This document shows, in pieces, positions 42,475 to 51,231 of a DNA stretch of 64,000 nt. The DNA comes from Mycobacteroides sp. LB1 (GTDB taxonomy: Bacteria > Actinomycetota > Actinomycetes > Mycobacteriales > Mycobacteriaceae). Below the pieces are notes generated by a model. The model was not told where the DNA came from. It worked only from the letters and a program-made list of their open reading frames with translations, and made no database searches. The translations under genes and the position numbers were made by a program. Numbering within the stretch: position 1 is the first letter of the stretch; each line of letters starts with the position of its first letter. The stretch is from NCBI RefSeq assembly GCF_013449725.1, contig NZ_JACCFF010000001.1, forward strand, positions 1,240,001 through 1,304,000. Direction: 5' to 3'.

Positions 42475-42933
42475 CTAGGCGGCCTCGACAACCGCCTTGA
42501 TCCGGTTGAGGGTGGTCAGCATGTCACGCCGATTCCTCCGCCCGCGGGCCCAGCCCAGCAGCGCCCAGTAAACCCGTAGCGGCAATGTCGGTGTCAGTTC
42601 AAAGGATTCGCTCACATCGGTGGCATCGCCGACAGGCTCGAAGCGATAGCGCCAGGTGTTGACGGTTTTGCCATTGGGCAACAGCACCGCGAACCCGAAG
42701 GCGCGGCCACGGTCGCATTCGACGACCCGGCACACAGTCGAATAGATCGGCCCTATTTCGTTGCGCTTGACGTGGCCACGAAAGCGCACACCGACCGCGG
42801 GGCCTGTGGCGCCGTCGAGCCATTCGGCCTGGAAAGTCTCCGGGCTGAATTTCCCCGTGTTGGTGATATCGCTGACCAGTTCCCAGATCTTGTCGGCGGG
42901 GGCTGCGATGTGCACGGTGACCGAATCACGCAT
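42475..42933 (-). CDS. SRPBCC (START-like) family protein, 152 aa
   Basis: The N-terminus VTVHIAAPADKIWELVSDI is the typical first strand and helix of a Bet v 1/START-like lipid or ligand pocket. VVECDRGRAFGF and TWRYRFEP follow, and a C-terminal long helix ends the fold. It is annotated in relatives as a polyketide cyclase/dehydrase-like protein. The ligand is unknown. The ATG at 42933 is chosen because the conserved fold begins there. It is divergent from the PPOx gene. Confidence 0.8.
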   Translation of the reverse strand: MRDSVTVHIAAPADKIWELVSDITNTGKFSPETFQAEWLDGATGPAVGVRFRGHVKRNEIGPIYSTVCRVVECDRGRAFGFAVLLPNGKTVNTWRYRFEPVGDATDVSESFELTPTLPLRVYWALLGWARGRRNRRDMLTTLNRIKAVVEAA

Positions 42934-42985
42934 GGGTTGACGGTACCCGCGATGAATCCTGGCGACGGGGCGGGTCTGTATCACC

Positions 42986-43483
42986 ATGACCTTTACCTCG
43001 CATTTCGATCAGCGGTTCAGCGAGCCCGGCGCCTCCGCGCCTCCATGGAGCGACGTGTCGGCGCTGCTGGCCACTGCCGAGCTGTATTGGATGACCACCG
43101 TCCGCGCGGATGGCAGCCCCCACATGACTCCACTCGTCGGCCTTTGGCAGGGGGACTCGTTCGCGTTCTGCACTGGCCCTACCGAGCAGAAGGCCCGCAA
43201 TCTCGAATCGAACGGCAGCGTGGCCATTGCCACCGGTATCAGTACCTGGAATGACGGGCACGACATCGTCGTCGAGGGGACGGCCGAACGCGTCATCGAC
43301 GCCGACACCCTGCAGAACCTCGCGGACGCCTACCTCGAAAAGTACGGCGAGGACTGGAAGTTCACCACGAGCGAGGGTGGGTTCGGCGAGGGCGACGAGT
43401 TCGCGATCGTGTTCACAGTGGTGCCGTCGAAGGTGCTGTCCTTCATGAAGAACCCGCACGGACAGACGCGTTACGTTCGCTAG
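42986..43483 (+). CDS. Pyridoxamine 5'-phosphate oxidase-like (FMN/F420 split barrel) protein, 165 aa
   Basis: TAELYWMTTVRADGSPHMTP near residue 29 and VGLWQGDSFAFCTGPTEQKA are the signature of PPOx-like split barrels, several of which use F420 in mycobacteria. IVVEGTAERV near 92 is the third conserved strand. The C-terminal part is slightly longer than in PdxH-type enzymes. The cofactor and substrate cannot be told from sequence. The TAG stop overlaps the convergent phosphorylase stop in CTAG. Confidence 0.82.
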   Translation: MTFTSHFDQRFSEPGASAPPWSDVSALLATAELYWMTTVRADGSPHMTPLVGLWQGDSFAFCTGPTEQKARNLESNGSVAIATGISTWNDGHDIVVEGTAERVIDADTLQNLADAYLEKYGEDWKFTTSEGGFGEGDEFAIVFTVVPSKVLSFMKNPHGQTRYVR

Positions 43484-44253
43484 GGCAGCTCGATCGGGAG
43501 TTTCACGCCGTCGTGTGCGCGGCAGTGTGCGCAGGAGTCGACGGATTCGGTGGCGGTGACGGCGGCGCGCACCAGCTCCTTGAATCCGCCGATGTTCCGC
43601 TCGAATTCCGCGAACACATCCACGGCTCGCACTCCCTGGCCGTGTTCGATACCGGCGTCCAGATCGGTGACCAAGGCTATTGCGGCGTAGCAGATTTCGA
43701 GTTCGCGGGCCAGCACAGCCTCGGGGTAGCCGGTCATGTTGACCAGAGTGAATCCCTGCGACGCGTACCACCGGCTTTCGGCGCGGGTCGAGAACCGCGG
43801 TCCCTGCACCACCACCATGGTCCCGCCGTCGACGGCACCGGGTTGCAGGGAGACAGCACGCAGCCCGGGGCAGTACGGGTCCGCGAACTCCACATGGATA
43901 CCGCCGCTGTCGAAGTAGGTCTGCTCACGTCCGCTGGTGCGGTCCACCAGTTGATCGGGCACCACGATGGCGCCGGGACCCAGGTCCGGGGTCAGGCTGC
44001 CGACGGCGCACGGCGCGAAGACCCGGCGCACTCCCAGCGCACGCAAGGCCCACATGTTGGCGCGATAGGGCACGGTATGCGGCGAGAATTCGTGGCTGCG
44101 GCCATGCCGAGGCAGGAACGCCACCTCGCGCTCCCCAACCAGCCCGATCGTGATGGGTGCGCTGGGCGGACCGTACGGCGTCTCCGGGGTGACGCTCCGC
44201 ACGGGTTTGTCGAAGAACGAGTAGAAGCCGCTACCACCAATCACCGCGAGCAT
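43480..44253 (-). CDS. mtnP: 5'-Methylthioadenosine/nucleoside phosphorylase family (Rv0535-like), 257 aa
   Basis: AVIGGSGFYSFF at the N-terminus, LPRHGRSHEFSPHTVPYRAN near 61 with phosphate and ribose contacts, and NMTGYPEAVLARELEICYA near 173 match methylthioadenosine phosphorylases. It splits methylthioadenosine into adenine and methylthioribose 1-phosphate for methionine salvage; preference for other purine nucleosides cannot be excluded. I chose ATG 44253, where family homology begins. Gap 44254-44551 upstream is AT-rich in its centre and shows no gene. Confidence 0.85.
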   Translation of the reverse strand: MLAVIGGSGFYSFFDKPVRSVTPETPYGPPSAPITIGLVGEREVAFLPRHGRSHEFSPHTVPYRANMWALRALGVRRVFAPCAVGSLTPDLGPGAIVVPDQLVDRTSGREQTYFDSGGIHVEFADPYCPGLRAVSLQPGAVDGGTMVVVQGPRFSTRAESRWYASQGFTLVNMTGYPEAVLARELEICYAAIALVTDLDAGIEHGQGVRAVDVFAEFERNIGGFKELVRAAVTATESVDSCAHCRAHDGVKLPIELP

Positions 44254-44551
44254 CCCGATATTGTCGTTCAACGCTTCGGCTTGCGACCAGTTGGGGTGTG
44301 CGGCCGCACTGCACAAATAGTTAGTCGCCCAAATACCCGCAATAGTTCCCGACAAATTTCGGCTGCCAATTTCTCAATTTACCAAGCAATACATACGTAG
44401 TTGCCGCAACCGAATAGCAGAGCGAATACTCCCGCTCCTGGCGATCGCGTCGCAGGTGTATGAATTGCTGGTGGAAATTCAGACTTGCCCGCCGATAATG
44501 CCTCCGGCTCGCTGGCCTTGACGCGCCCCAGGTCGAGGCTACGGTGGGGAG

Positions 44552-45304
44552 ATGAATTCGATTGGGCCTCAACTACATCGAAGACAGTTCCTGATAGCTA
44601 CCGCAGCATCCGCCGGAGCCCTGGCACTCGCGTCATGTGCCGATCAGCCTGGGGAAGGAACGGCCCCCACGAAGGAGACAACCAGCGTGTATGAATTACC
44701 GAATCTGGACTGGGATTATTCAGCCCTGGAGCCGCATATTTCCGGCGAGATCAACCAACTCCACCACGACAAACACCATGCCGCATATGTCAAGGGCGCC
44801 AATGACGCCGTGGACCAGCTCGCCGAGGCTCGAGCGAAGGGCGACAACGCCACGATCCTGCTACTGGAAAAGAACCTCGCGTTCAATCTCGGCGGCCACG
44901 TGAACCACTCGATCTGGTGGAAAAATCTCTCCCCGAACGGCGGTGACAAACCGCAGGGCGACCTGGCTGCCGCGCTCGACCAGCAGTTCGGGAGCTTCGA
45001 CAAGTTCCGCGGGCAGTTCTCCGCGGCTGCCAACGGTGTTCAGGGCTCGGGCTGGGCATGGCTCGGGTACGACACCCTCGGCAAGAAGCTGCTGACTTTC
45101 CAGATGTACGACCAACAGGCCAACGTGCCGTTCGGTACCGTCCCGCTCCTCGGCCTGGACGTCTTTGAGCATGCGTACTACCTGCAATACAAGAACGTGA
45201 AGGCCGACTACGTCAAGGCCTTCTGGAACGTGGTGAATTGGCCCGATGTACAGGCACGTTTTTCCGCGGCACTATCGAAGACACCTGGCTTGATCTTCCC
45301 GTAG
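44552..45304 (+). CDS. Tat-signal lipoprotein Fe/Mn-type superoxide dismutase, 250 aa
   Basis: An N-terminal RRQFL Tat motif (residues 10-14), hydrophobic core and LASC lipobox (Cys29) suggest export and lipid anchoring. The mature domain is a full Fe/Mn SOD. Metal ligands are His71, His119, Asp203 and His207. Gln188 stands where M. tuberculosis iron SOD has His145; Gln there is known from manganese enzymes. It would thus be a surface-bound Mn-type SOD, apart from the normal SodA. The start ATG 44552 gives the complete signal. It is 35 bp upstream of menA. Confidence 0.88.
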   Translation: MNSIGPQLHRRQFLIATAASAGALALASCADQPGEGTAPTKETTSVYELPNLDWDYSALEPHISGEINQLHHDKHHAAYVKGANDAVDQLAEARAKGDNATILLLEKNLAFNLGGHVNHSIWWKNLSPNGGDKPQGDLAAALDQQFGSFDKFRGQFSAAANGVQGSGWAWLGYDTLGKKLLTFQMYDQQANVPFGTVPLLGLDVFEHAYYLQYKNVKADYVKAFWNVVNWPDVQARFSAALSKTPGLIFP

Positions 45305-45339
45305 CGAATGTTCGGACGCGGCCATGGCAGGATCGCCAC

Positions 45340-46212
45340 ATGGCCAGCGTCGCGCAATGGATCGAAGGTTCCCGCCCCCGCACCTGGCCCAACGCGCTGG
45401 CACCGGTGATCGCGGGCACGGGCGCCGCTGCGGCCGCCTGCTCGGCTGTGTGGTGGAAAGCCCTGCTGGCGTTGGCTGTATCGGTATGCATGATCATCGG
45501 CGTCAACTTCGCCAACGACTACTCCGACGGAATCCGCGGGACGGATGACGACCGGGTTGGTCCGCTGCGCCTCGTCGGTTCTCGGCTGGCGTCCCCGTCA
45601 GCGGTCAAGGCCGTCGCCATCGGGTTCCTGGCCCTGGGTGCGGCGGCAGGTTTGGCACTGGCCATCACGACCGCCTGGTGGCTGGTGGCGGTTGGTGTGG
45701 TGTGCGTCGCCGGCGCCTGGTTCTACACCGGTGGGTCGAAACCCTACGGATACAGCGGTTTTGGCGAGATCGCCGTCTTCGTGTTCTTTGGCTTGGTGGC
45801 CGTTTTGGGCACCGAGTACGTGCAGATCCGGGCGGTCAGCCCCATCGGCGTGGCGCTGGCGGTGGCGATCGGCAGCTTCTCCAGCGCGGTACTGGTCGTC
45901 AATAACCTGCGGGACATTCCCACCGATCGCGAATCAGGGAAGATCACGTTGGCCGTCAGGTTGGGCGATGCGCGCACCCGGATCCTGTTCCCGGCACTGC
46001 TTAGCGTCCCGATCCTGGTCAGCATCGGCCTGGGCGTCCGTCACCCGTGGTACCTACTGGGCCTCGTGATGCTGCCCCTGATGGTCAAGGCGGCTCGTCC
46101 GGTGGTCACTAAAGCCCAAGGGCCAGCGCTGATCCCGACGCTGCGTGACACCGGACTCGCCATGCTCGGCTGGGCGGTTCTCACCGCCTCCGCGCTGGCC
46201 TGGTTGAGCTAA
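45340..46212 (+). CDS. menA: 1,4-Dihydroxy-2-naphthoate polyprenyltransferase MenA, 290 aa
   Basis: A UbiA-family integral membrane prenyltransferase joining the naphthoate ring to the polyprenyl chain. The first Asp-rich motif is [17 protein letters not shown] near residue 56; the second is [14 protein letters not shown] near 187. About eight to nine membrane helices. It matches Rv0534c. ATG 45340 fits the homologues ([18 protein letters not shown]). Its stop lies 14 bp from a convergent gene. Confidence 0.94.
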   Translation: MASVAQWIEGSRPRTWPNALAPVIAGTGAAAAACSAVWWKALLALAVSVCMIIGVNFANDYSDGIRGTDDDRVGPLRLVGSRLASPSAVKAVAIGFLALGAAAGLALAITTAWWLVAVGVVCVAGAWFYTGGSKPYGYSGFGEIAVFVFFGLVAVLGTEYVQIRAVSPIGVALAVAIGSFSSAVLVVNNLRDIPTDRESGKITLAVRLGDARTRILFPALLSVPILVSIGLGVRHPWYLLGLVMLPLMVKAARPVVTKAQGPALIPTLRDTGLAMLGWAVLTASALAWLS

Positions 46213-46226
46213 GCGCCCGAGGGCCG

Positions 46227-46637
46227 CTACGAAAAGTTCTTACAGACAACGCCGGTGTTTTGGCATGTAACACCGGTGTGGTCGGGTGCGCTCACCCATC
46301 CGCCCCCTTGTGTGTAGCCCGGAGGTAGATCTGAGCGATTCGGGTTACCGGTGGCATCGCAAAATATCCAGCTGTTCTGGCACGCATGTCCCTGGCCCTG
46401 GGGAAGCGTTCCCCAGCCGCTGTTGCCATCCCTGCCGGGCTGCTGATTGGTGAATGACTGACGCGAACCATCTCCCACGCCCGGTCCGGGTATTGGCGGC
46501 TCGATCGGGCCCGCCAGCGATTCCCCTACCGCCGGCTCGCGCAGAACACTGACGCCCTGCACCCCGAGTCCATAGAGCGGTAGAGCTAACAGCGCCGTAC
46601 AACAAAGAATGTTTCTTGCCTTGGTAAGTGCATACAT
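46227..46637 (-). CDS. Putative secreted Cys-containing protein, 136 aa
   Basis: A basic N-terminus and hydrophobic stretch (residues 9-28) suggest a signal peptide or anchor. The mature part is rich in Pro, Gly, Gln and Asn. Near the C-terminus two similar Cys pairs occur, CQNSWIFC and CQNTGVVC, which could each form a disulfide. No known domain. A sigma-A-like promoter lies upstream on the minus strand: TTGAAT, 18 bp, TACTGT, at about 46757-46728. The function is unknown. Confidence 0.65.
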   Translation of the reverse strand: MYALTKARNILCCTALLALPLYGLGVQGVSVLREPAVGESLAGPIEPPIPGPGVGDGSRQSFTNQQPGRDGNSGWGTLPQGQGHACQNSWIFCDATGNPNRSDLPPGYTQGGGWVSAPDHTGVTCQNTGVVCKNFS

Positions 46638-47095
46638 GTCGACTCCGTGAGGTCCGCGTATTCAGGTGCGGCCCCCGGTAACCCACTGCCAACGAAAGCG
46701 CTAGGCGCCGCTTGTATGTCACTCACAGTACACCTTTTGTTCATTTTAATTCAATCTGAAGTTAATGGATGCGGAAACCCCTACCCCGGAAGGGGTATGC
46801 GTGCCGCGATGGGGGTCCAACCGCCCGCTACCTGGACCGGAAGCTCGGCAAGGCGATGGCCGCACGAAGGGACCGCCGCCATCGGCAGATTCTGACGAGG
46901 GCTGCAGCCAATGACCTGTTGACCATGGAACACCCCAGTGGTAAGAGGTGATTCGAGCGCCTCGTGGCCAGTCGAAGCGTGCCTCAGGCCTCGCGATTTC
47001 AACGTCATAAATTCGCTCACGACAAGACCGATGCCCGTCTCCGCTAATGCGATATGTCCTCGGCCCTGCCCCAGCTCCGCCAGTCGTCGAAGCCG
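46638..47095. promoter_or_regulatory. 458-bp gap with a CsoR/RicR-like palindrome at 46782-46797
   Basis: The left part (46725-46770) is AT-rich and holds the promoter of the secreted-protein gene. TACCCC-GGAA-GGGGTA at 46782-46797 resembles copper-sensor operators and the site at 62312-62326. I looked in all frames for a metallothionein-like small protein next to it and saw none. The short open frames here lack a ribosome-binding site and family features. The remainder shows nothing I recognise. Confidence 0.45.
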
Positions 47096-47677
47096 CTAAG
47101 CGGCCTGATCGAGCAGACCGACCACAGCCTGCCGCAGTTCATCGGCAGGCACGCGCTCGGTGATGACGGCCAATGCCACCGGGTCGCAGCCGCGCAGGAT
47201 GCCCAGCACCATGTGCTCACACCCGATCCAATTGTCTTTGTGTGCAATGGCTTCCCGCAGCGCCAGCTCCAGGCATTTCTTGGCCGACGAGTTGAACGGG
47301 ATCATGCCGAACGGACGCCAGCCACGGATACGCCCCTTACGACGCCCCGACTGTTCGAAGGCCTTGTCGAACGCCTGCGGGCCAAAGACTTTCGAGACGC
47401 TGTCGCGCACCTGGGAAAGGTCGATGCCAATCGCCTTGAGCGCCTGCGCGTCCTCGTCATCCAACGGCGGTTCCTGCGCACCTGCGCGCAGCCGGTCGCG
47501 GACGGTGTCGGCCGTCAGGCCGTATCCACCCAATAACGCGGTCAGCGACTCACCGGCACTCTCCAACACACCGACCAGGACATGCTCGGCGCCGATGCGG
47601 GATTCGTCCATCTCGCGGGCTTCTTCCTGCGACAGCACCACAGCGACCTTCGCCGACTTCTGGAACTTCTCGAACAT
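47096..47677 (-). CDS. Clp_N (ClpC N-terminal-like) domain protein, 193 aa
   Basis: Two Clp repeat halves are clear: MFEKFQKSAKVAVVLSQEEA with RIGAEHVLVGVLES at the N-terminus, and NSSAKKCLELALREAIA with WIGCEHMVLGILRG near 130-165. There is no ATPase domain. Such proteins could bind ClpC substrates or adaptors or compete with them. The gene starts 6 bp after the HTH gene on the same transcript. HTH and Clp_N here correspond to the two halves of the 30.1-kb protein. Confidence 0.88.
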   Translation of the reverse strand: MFEKFQKSAKVAVVLSQEEAREMDESRIGAEHVLVGVLESAGESLTALLGGYGLTADTVRDRLRAGAQEPPLDDEDAQALKAIGIDLSQVRDSVSKVFGPQAFDKAFEQSGRRKGRIRGWRPFGMIPFNSSAKKCLELALREAIAHKDNWIGCEHMVLGILRGCDPVALAVITERVPADELRQAVVGLLDQAA

Positions 47678-47683
47678 GGCTGC

Positions 47684-47905
47684 TCACTTCCTCGCGCGGT
47701 TGTATTTCTGATGCACTGCCTGGCGGCTCACTTCGAGCGCCTCGGCGATGGCCTGCCAGCTCCAGCCCTGGCCGCGGGCGTTGGCGACGTGGATCGCCTC
47801 CAGTCGTTCGCACAGGCGCCGCAGGGCCTGCACTGCCCGCAGGCCCACGGCCGGATCGGTACTGCTGATGGCGTCGTCCAGATCAGCAGTCGGGAGATCG
47901 CTCAT
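47684..47905 (-). CDS. Small helix-turn-helix protein, 73 aa
   Basis: A short coiled N-terminal half (VQALRRLCERLEAIHVANA) is followed by a helix-turn-helix, SWQAIAEALEVSRQAVHQKY, near residues 49-68. That HTH is closely similar to the one at the N-terminus of the 30.1-kb protein (SW..I......VS.QA...Y). ATG 47905 is chosen since a -35/-10 pair ends 7 nt before it; a longer reading would put the promoter in the coding sequence. It is likely to bind the twin operators upstream. Confidence 0.82.
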   Translation of the reverse strand: MSDLPTADLDDAISSTDPAVGLRAVQALRRLCERLEAIHVANARGQGWSWQAIAEALEVSRQAVHQKYNRARK

Positions 47906-47909
47906 GTCT

Positions 47910-47952
47910 GTCAACATAGATTGACATCCCAGATGCGTCAAGGAAAGTTGAC
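47910..47952 (-). promoter_or_regulatory. Sigma-A-type promoter with two GTCAA-N6-TTGAC operators
   Basis: On the minus strand, -35 TTGACG (47941-47936), 17-bp spacer, -10 TATGTT (47918-47913), ATG at 47905. The distal operator (47937-47952) overlaps the -35 and the proximal one (47910-47925) overlaps the -10. Centres are 27 bp apart. The layout is nearly identical to 30094-30138. Leaderless transcription is likely. Confidence 0.78.
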
Positions 47953-47964
47953 ACGTCAAGGTGC

Positions 47965-48031
47965 GCGTCGACACGCCCGTTTACGGCGGAAATAAGCGAC
48001 ACGAATCCGCCACAAGGCGGAGTGTCGGCGA
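47965..48031. repeat. 67-bp hairpin-forming intergenic repeat, copy 1
   Basis: It starts GCGTCGACACGCC and ends GTGTCGGCG. Inside, TCCGCC-ACAA-GGCGGA forms a stem nested within CGACAC...GTGTCG. It shares length, both ends and CCGCCAC with copy 2 at 60055-60121. It is located just 3' of the DUF4229 gene (minus), where it may end transcription. Confidence 0.65.
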
Positions 48032-48034
48032 GAA

Positions 48035-48340
48035 CTAGTCTTTCGGCTTCTCGCCGCGCAACCGCGCCTGCAGGTCGGCACGCTCGGCACGGCGCCGCTC
48101 GTCGACGACGGCAATGCTTGCGGTCACCCGACGGCGCAGCGGTGCGAACACCGCCATACCCAACGGCAGCGCGATGATCAACGCGAACAAGATCGCGACC
48201 GCCAACGGGAAGTCCGCGTAGCCAATGAGCCGGGCCACCCCGAAAATGACGAGCGTCAAGACGACCGCGAGACCCAACCGCGCCAGGGTGTACAACGCGA
48301 TATCCATAGCGAGCCGGCTCCCCGGCGACCGTTCAGCCAC
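48035..48340 (-). CDS. DUF4229 membrane protein (Rv0531-like), 101 aa
   Basis: Two transmembrane helices near residues 13-35 and 42-66, with YTLARLGLAVVL typical of DUF4229. The basic C-terminal tail has a coiled Arg/Glu-rich stretch. Starts at GTG 48340 with TAGGGT six bases upstream as a likely -10, so possibly leaderless. It is divergent from the 53-aa gene. The function is unknown. Confidence 0.8.
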   Translation of the reverse strand: MAERSPGSRLAMDIALYTLARLGLAVVLTLVIFGVARLIGYADFPLAVAILFALIIALPLGMAVFAPLRRRVTASIAVVDERRRAERADLQARLRGEKPKD

Positions 48341-48415
48341 GTCACCACCCTATCGTTGCCAAAACGCAGACGTTGGCCGCGCGTATATTCGGAGTTAGTT
48401 GTTCAGGAGGCTCTT

Positions 48416-48577
48416 GTGTATTACGTGCTCATCGCGGCTGTGCTCGCGGCGCTGATCTATGCGGGTTGGCGGATCAGCCAATCCGTCCCGACCCGTCCGC
48501 AGACCCGCGTCACCGGCCCCGACGACGACCCCGAATTCCTCTGGCGCATCAGCAGGGACGATCCGTCCGAACACTGA
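48416..48577 (+). CDS. Small single-pass membrane protein (Rv0530A-like), 53 aa
   Basis: A transmembrane helix at residues 2-18 (YYVLIAAVLAALIYAGW), then a polar tail ending DDDPEFLWRISRDDP. GTG 48416 has a strong CAGGAGG ribosome-binding site 5 nt upstream. TATATT at 48384-48389 is a good -10. The position next to the Rv0530-like gene is conserved. The role is unknown. Confidence 0.75.
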   Translation: MYYVLIAAVLAALIYAGWRISQSVPTRPQTRVTGPDDDPEFLWRISRDDPSEH

Positions 48578-48609
48578 AGTTGTGCGGCGAGCGGCCGCAC
48601 CACTAGCGA

Positions 48610-50124
48610 CTAGCCCCGGAACGTCTGCTGCTGCTGGCGTTGCGTGCCGGTGAATCCCTGCGCCACAACGGCGGCCAACTCGATGAGCGAGCGACGCGTC
48701 GCGGGCCGCAGCCGGTCCAGGCTGATCTCGGCGCCCTCTTCCAAGTGCGGATCGAATGGCACCAACCGCACTGCACGGCACCGACGCGAGAAGTGGTCGA
48801 CGACCTTCTGCATATCGACCTTGCCCGAACGCGGGCGCACCGCGTTGATGACGGCAACAGATCGGCGCACCAGCTCCCGGTGCCCATGCGCATCGAGCCA
48901 GTCAAGGGTCGCCGAAGCGCTGCGCGCACCGTCCACCGACCCGGAGCTGATGACGACCAGCGTGTCGGCCTGCTCCAGCACCGACGACATCGCCGAGTGC
49001 ATGAGTCCGGTACCGCAGTCGGTGAGCACCACGCTGTAGAACTTTTCCAAGATCTCCAGGGTGCGCGAGTAGTCCTCGGCGCTGAAGGCTTCCGATACCG
49101 CCGGATCGCTCTCCGACGCAAGCACCTCCAGACGGCTCGGCCCCTGCGAGGTGTAGCTGCGGACATCGCTGTAGCGCTGGATCGAGTTCGCGTCACGCAG
49201 CAGGTGACGCACCGTCGCCGGCGTCTCCAGCGGCACCTTCTGGCTCAGCGTTCCGCGGTCCGGGTTCGCGTCGACGGCGATCACCCGATCACCGCGGATC
49301 GACGCGAAGGTCGAGCCGAGGGTGGCAGTGACGGTTGTCTTGCCGACGCCGCCCTTGAGGCTCAGCAGGGCGATCTTGTAGCAGCCCTGCAGTGGCTGGT
49401 TCACCTGGGCGACGAGGTCGTTTTCCTCGGTCTTCTTGGTGCCCTCGCCGAGGTTGACCGTCCCGAACGACGCGCGGTATACGGTCTTTCGCCAACCGGC
49501 GGACGGCGCCGGCTTATGCGGGCGCAGCAGTGCCGAGGTGGACAGGTCACGCGAGGAGGGCGGCAGCTCGGGTCGAACCTGGGCGCCGATCCCGGTCTGC
49601 TGGCCGCCGACCGGGGTGTAGTACCGAGAGCCACTGACAGGAGGCTGCTGGGCCTGCTGCGGGATACCCGTTGCGGGGGTGTCGCTACCCCAGCGATCGG
49701 CCGTGAAGGGAGTCGGCGCGGCCTGCTGCTCACCGATATCGCTGAATCGGTTGTCGGCTCTAAAGCCACCCGGGCCACCGGACGATCCGGCCGCACCGAT
49801 CGCGGTGGGATCGGTGATCTCTTGCGCTCCCGACGGGGTGAAGTCCAGCGGTGCGAACGAGCCGCCGAGCGTGTTCAGCGAAGGCACCGAGGGATCGTGC
49901 CCGCCCAAGCCGGCGATGTCCTGCTGTGGCGCGAACGGGTCCTGGAACGGGATCGCCTGGAACTGCTGCGTCATCTCATGAGGCTGCTGCGGCACGCCCT
50001 GGCCGTACATCACGGGCTGCGCCGGTTCCTGCGCTGCCCATGGCGGAGCCGTGGGCCCGCTGTGCGCCTCGTCGGCGTACGGCGACGGCCCATCCGGCGC
50101 GCGGTGCGCGGGATAGTCAGACAT
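48610..50124 (-). CDS. MinD/ParA-like ATPase with Pro/Gln-rich N-terminus (Rv0530-like), 504 aa
   Basis: The first 200 residues are Pro/Gln-rich and probably disordered. The C-terminal half is a deviant Walker ATPase: LKGGVGKTTVTATLGSTFAS near 255, VDANPDRGTLSQK near 284 and DCGTGLMHSAM near 366. It resembles Rv0530 and ESX-linked EspI-type proteins. It may place or regulate a membrane complex. It is longer than Rv0530, mostly because of the N-terminus. It lies 3' of the ccsA operon with 114 bp between. No ESX genes are in the window. Confidence 0.82.
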   Translation of the reverse strand: MSDYPAHRAPDGPSPYADEAHSGPTAPPWAAQEPAQPVMYGQGVPQQPHEMTQQFQAIPFQDPFAPQQDIAGLGGHDPSVPSLNTLGGSFAPLDFTPSGAQEITDPTAIGAAGSSGGPGGFRADNRFSDIGEQQAAPTPFTADRWGSDTPATGIPQQAQQPPVSGSRYYTPVGGQQTGIGAQVRPELPPSSRDLSTSALLRPHKPAPSAGWRKTVYRASFGTVNLGEGTKKTEENDLVAQVNQPLQGCYKIALLSLKGGVGKTTVTATLGSTFASIRGDRVIAVDANPDRGTLSQKVPLETPATVRHLLRDANSIQRYSDVRSYTSQGPSRLEVLASESDPAVSEAFSAEDYSRTLEILEKFYSVVLTDCGTGLMHSAMSSVLEQADTLVVISSGSVDGARSASATLDWLDAHGHRELVRRSVAVINAVRPRSGKVDMQKVVDHFSRRCRAVRLVPFDPHLEEGAEISLDRLRPATRRSLIELAAVVAQGFTGTQRQQQQTFRG

Positions 50125-50238
50125 CGATCCCCCAATGCATTGGTCGGATGTGCAGCTCGAGTTCGGAGAGCACTAGGTTCGCACCCTATCGCAGGTGTGA
50201 TGGGCCCATCCGGCGGAACAGTCCCCCAGACTTCACGC

Positions 50239-51231
50239 CTAGTTCACGCCGGCGTACGAGTGCAGACCGACCGTCACCAGATTGACGAAGAAGAGGTTGA
50301 ACACCATCGCGATGAATCCGGCGACGTTGATCCATGCCGCCTTCCTGTCTCGCCAGCCGGCCGTCGATCGTGCGTGCAGGTAGGCGGCGTAGATAACCCA
50401 GGCGATGAAGGAGACCGTCTCTTTGGGGTCCCAGGCCCAGAATCGGCCCCACGCCTCCTCGGCCCAGATCGCACCGAAGATCACGCCGAACCCGAAGATG
50501 GGGAATCCGAAGATGGTGGTCCGATACGCCAACCGGTCGAGCGTCTGGGCGTCGGGCAGCCGCCGGACCATCGTTCTGATGAGCGACTCGCGCGAAGAAG
50601 CTTCGGCATCGTCCGGGAAGTACATCTTGACCAAGAACAAGATGCTCGCCACGCCGGCGACCAGGAAAACACCCGACCCGAGGCTGACCACCGACACGTG
50701 AATGGGCAGCCAGTACGACTGCAACGCCGGCATCACCGGTGCGGCATAGGTATAGAGGTACCGGCCCGACACCGTGAGCAGGATCAGCACCGGAATCAGC
50801 ACAAACACCCACAGCGCACGATTGGATCTCTTACGCAGCACCACCCCCGCCGTGATCAAGCCGCAGGCGCAGGTCAGGTTGATGAACTCATACATGTTGC
50901 CCCAGGGCACCCGGGTGGTAGCGAGCCCGCGCAACACGATGCACACCAGCAGCAGTCCGATGCCCAGGTAGACAAGCGCCAACCCGGCGCCGCCGACCTG
51001 CTCACCGAGCGGGCGTTTGCCCTTCGGCACCACCAGACCCGGCCGATTTTCGTCGGCGGACACCACTTCGCCGCCCGAGCTGACGAGCTCCCGCTGGGCG
51101 GTCTTGCTGCTCTGCCGGTACGCCAGCTCGATGGCCAACAGCACCAGCGCACCGACCATCACCACGATCGCGGAGGTGAAGGCGTAGTCGGAAAACCTGG
51201 CCAGATTCACGTCGATATCGGTCGAATTCAT
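50239..51231 (-). CDS. ccsA: Cytochrome c biogenesis protein CcsA/CcsB (System II), 330 aa
   Basis: A polytopic membrane protein that handles haem for c-type cytochromes. The haem-binding tryptophan-rich segment, WGRFWAWDPKETVSFIAW near residue 264, is the defining motif. Conserved His residues flank it in external loops (PIHVSV near 179). About eight helices. Its start overlaps the resB stop by 4 bp. It corresponds to Rv0529. Confidence 0.92.
   Translation of the reverse strand: MNSTDIDVNLARFSDYAFTSAIVVMVGALVLLAIELAYRQSSKTAQRELVSSGGEVVSADENRPGLVVPKGKRPLGEQVGGAGLALVYLGIGLLLVCIVLRGLATTRVPWGNMYEFINLTCACGLITAGVVLRKRSNRALWVFVLIPVLILLTVSGRYLYTYAAPVMPALQSYWLPIHVSVVSLGSGVFLVAGVASILFLVKMYFPDDAEASSRESLIRTMVRRLPDAQTLDRLAYRTTIFGFPIFGFGVIFGAIWAEEAWGRFWAWDPKETVSFIAWVIYAAYLHARSTAGWRDRKAAWINVAGFIAMVFNLFFVNLVTVGLHSYAGVN

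Noticed and set aside
46647..47020. Small open frames beside the CsoR-like palindrome as a possible metallothionein
   Set aside because: None has the Cys-rich composition of MymT-like proteins, a ribosome-binding site or a recognisable family.
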